Shown here: piece after piece, positions 23,916 to 24,883 of the stretch
How positions within the stretch are numbered: position 1 is the first letter of the stretch
Layout of the letters: each line of letters begins with the position of its first letter
DNA from: Desulfobacteraceae bacterium
GTDB taxonomy: Bacteria > Desulfobacterota > Desulfobacteria > Desulfobacterales > SURF-15
Assembly (NCBI GenBank): GCA_003599475.1
Contig: QZKK01000139.1
Location: 1 to 24,883 of the forward strand
Length of the DNA stretch: 24,883 nucleotides
Reading direction: 5' to 3'
The notes under the pieces: generated by a model
Told to the model about the DNA's origin: nothing
Databases searched by the model: none
The model's input: only the letters and a program-made list of their open reading frames with translations
Position numbers and translations under genes: made by a program

Positions 23916-24651
23916 TCTACACCTCCCCGATTCCGGTCCTCTCGATACCTCAAAGCTTCCTCGGCATGTGGCCGTAATCATGGATGGCAACGGCAGATGG
24001 GCCAGAAAGCGGCTCATGAATCGGATCCGGGGGCACGAAAAGGGGGCCGAAGCCGTCCGCACCATCGTCAGGACAAGCCGGGAGCTCGGAATCCCGGTGC
24101 TGACCCTATACGCTTTTTCCACCGAAAATTGGCAGCGGCCGCAAACCGAAGTGGCGGCTTTGATGAGACTGCTCGAAAGGTTTCTTTATTCAGAAAAAGA
24201 TGAACTGATGGAAAACCAGATCCGGCTCAATGCCATCGGGTGTACCGAGCAGCTTCCGGATTTTGTCAGGAGCGCCTTGAGCGAAGTCATGCAGGCGACT
24301 TCCTGGAACACCTCGATGACGCTCAATCTCGCTCTCAGCTACGGGGGCAGGGATGAGATTGTCCGGATGGTGCGTTCAGTCGCCGAGAAGGTCGCATCCG
24401 GTGAGCTTTCCCTCGATGATATTACCCCCCAACAGGTGTCGGAGCATCTCTATACAGCCCCTTTTCCGGACCCGGATCTGCTGATTCGAACCAGCGGGGA
24501 GATGCGAATCAGTAATTTCCTCCTCTGGCAGATCGCATACGCCGAGATCTTCATCACGGATACGCTCTGGCCTGACTTCGGAAAGGAGGAATTTATCCGG
24601 ATCCTGAAAGGCTTCCAGCAGCGCGAACGACGATTTGGAAAAGTCTTATAG
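23905..24651 (+). CDS. uppS: Undecaprenyl diphosphate synthase (cis-prenyltransferase)
   Basis: A 248-aa enzyme that condenses isopentenyl units onto farnesyl diphosphate to make the C55 carrier for peptidoglycan and other wall polymers. Visible: IMDGNGRWA (about 25-33, catalytic Asp27), [18 protein letters not shown] (about 195-199) and [15 protein letters not shown]. The start is a TTG at 23905, inside the last codons of frr; it gives the normal N-terminal distance of about 25 residues to MDGNGRW. The ribosome site is weak, suggesting coupling to frr. Confidence 0.95.
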   Translation: MSSSLHLPDSGPLDTSKLPRHVAVIMDGNGRWARKRLMNRIRGHEKGAEAVRTIVRTSRELGIPVLTLYAFSTENWQRPQTEVAALMRLLERFLYSEKDELMENQIRLNAIGCTEQLPDFVRSALSEVMQATSWNTSMTLNLALSYGGRDEIVRMVRSVAEKVASGELSLDDITPQQVSEHLYTAPFPDPDLLIRTSGEMRISNFLLWQIAYAEIFITDTLWPDFGKEEFIRILKGFQQRERRFGKVL

Positions 24652-24682
24652 CGGTTCGTCCAAGAATACATAACCGTTTGGC

Positions 24683-24770
24683 CACCAAGACACGAAGGCA
24701 CGAAGAAGAAATATGCGTTGAAACCCTTCTTAAAAACCAGATAACCTTCGTGTCTTGGTGCCTTAGTGGC
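24683..24770. repeat. Inverted octad-repeat element between uppS and cdsA
   Basis: Left arm CACCAAGA, CACGAAGG, CACGAAGA (24683-24706). Right arm CCTTCGTG, TCTTGGTG, CCTTAGTG, GC (24745-24770). Reverse-complementing the right arm gives about 21 of 25 matches to the left. The core is 38 bp. It interrupts an otherwise tight operon; transcripts would carry a hairpin here. Confidence 0.85.
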
Positions 24771-24791
24771 GGAACGATTCGAAGAAAACAG

Positions 24792-24883
24792 ATGCATTTG
24801 AAACGTTTGCTGACGGCACTGATCGGTCTTCCGCTGCTCATCGGGTTCATCCTGTTGAGCCCTCCCTCTGCTTTTGCCGTTCT
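24792..24883 (+). CDS. cdsA: Phosphatidate cytidylyltransferase, N-terminal fragment
   Basis: The first 30 codons of a gene cut by the right edge. The visible N-terminus MHLKRLLTALIGLPLLIGF is a basic start followed by a transmembrane helix, typical of CdsA, the membrane enzyme that makes CDP-diacylglycerol for phospholipid synthesis. The assignment rests mainly on position, since cdsA normally follows uppS. No strong Shine-Dalgarno is seen before the ATG (only GAAGAAAAC). Confidence 0.75.
   Translation, partial: MHLKRLLTALIGLPLLIGFILLSPPSAFAV

Overview
The window looks like a chromosomal segment from an anaerobic Desulfobacterota (deltaproteobacterial) bacterium. This is an inference from gene content and gene order: a separate-subunit [4Fe-4S] class I fumarase-family hydro-lyase, a DUF362 ferredoxin-like protein, ArgJ, an adenylate kinase with a Cys-rich LID, and the syntenic blocks rho-rpmE-prfA-prmC and rpsB-tsf-pyrH-frr-uppS-cdsA. 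No species can be named. There is no phage, transposase, CRISPR array or plasmid gene. The coding content is mostly housekeeping, and the unusual material lies between the genes.

Layout. 1-91 is the 5' end of a leftward gene that resembles the MetE/UROD superfamily. 159-892 holds a rightward unit of a Zn-ribbon hypothetical gene and tatA. 1109-2755 carries ssb and a DUF362 ferredoxin protein, both leftward. 2880-4963 carries a DMT exporter overlapping a THUMP RNA methyltransferase, closed by a strong terminator. 5022-10845 is a leftward run read in the order hydro-lyase alpha, hydro-lyase beta, argJ, an RsuA/RluB-type pseudouridine synthase and a methylmalonate-semialdehyde dehydrogenase. 10846-12194 is gene-poor and holds a 67-aa membrane protein, a 59-aa charged ORF with a strong Shine-Dalgarno, and a structured leader. 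12195-16067 is leftward: tRNA-Arg(CCG), folC, rpsU, adk, cca. 16141 to the end is rightward: coaE, rho, rpmE, prfA, prmC, then the rpsB-to-cdsA operon.

How the genes work together. The right half is translation, termination and envelope-precursor machinery: S2, EF-Ts, RRF, RF1 and its methylase PrmC, L31, Rho, UMP kinase, undecaprenyl diphosphate synthase and CDP-diacylglycerol synthase. The centre supplies folate, tRNA 3' ends and adenylate balance. The left half mixes arginine synthesis, carbon metabolism and rRNA modification. Sigma70-like promoters with 17-18 bp spacers are visible before many units.

Most interesting observation. Six spacers contain short tandem words with a strict period of 7 bp (or 8 bp). 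In four of them the array occurs as two arms in inverted orientation around a 16-136 bp core. The words differ between loci but the architecture is the same. One sits between the two subunits of the hydro-lyase, one before rpsB, one between uppS and cdsA, and one carries a second palindromic repeat inside it. A second candidate is the structured leader and 59-aa ORF at 11578-12105.
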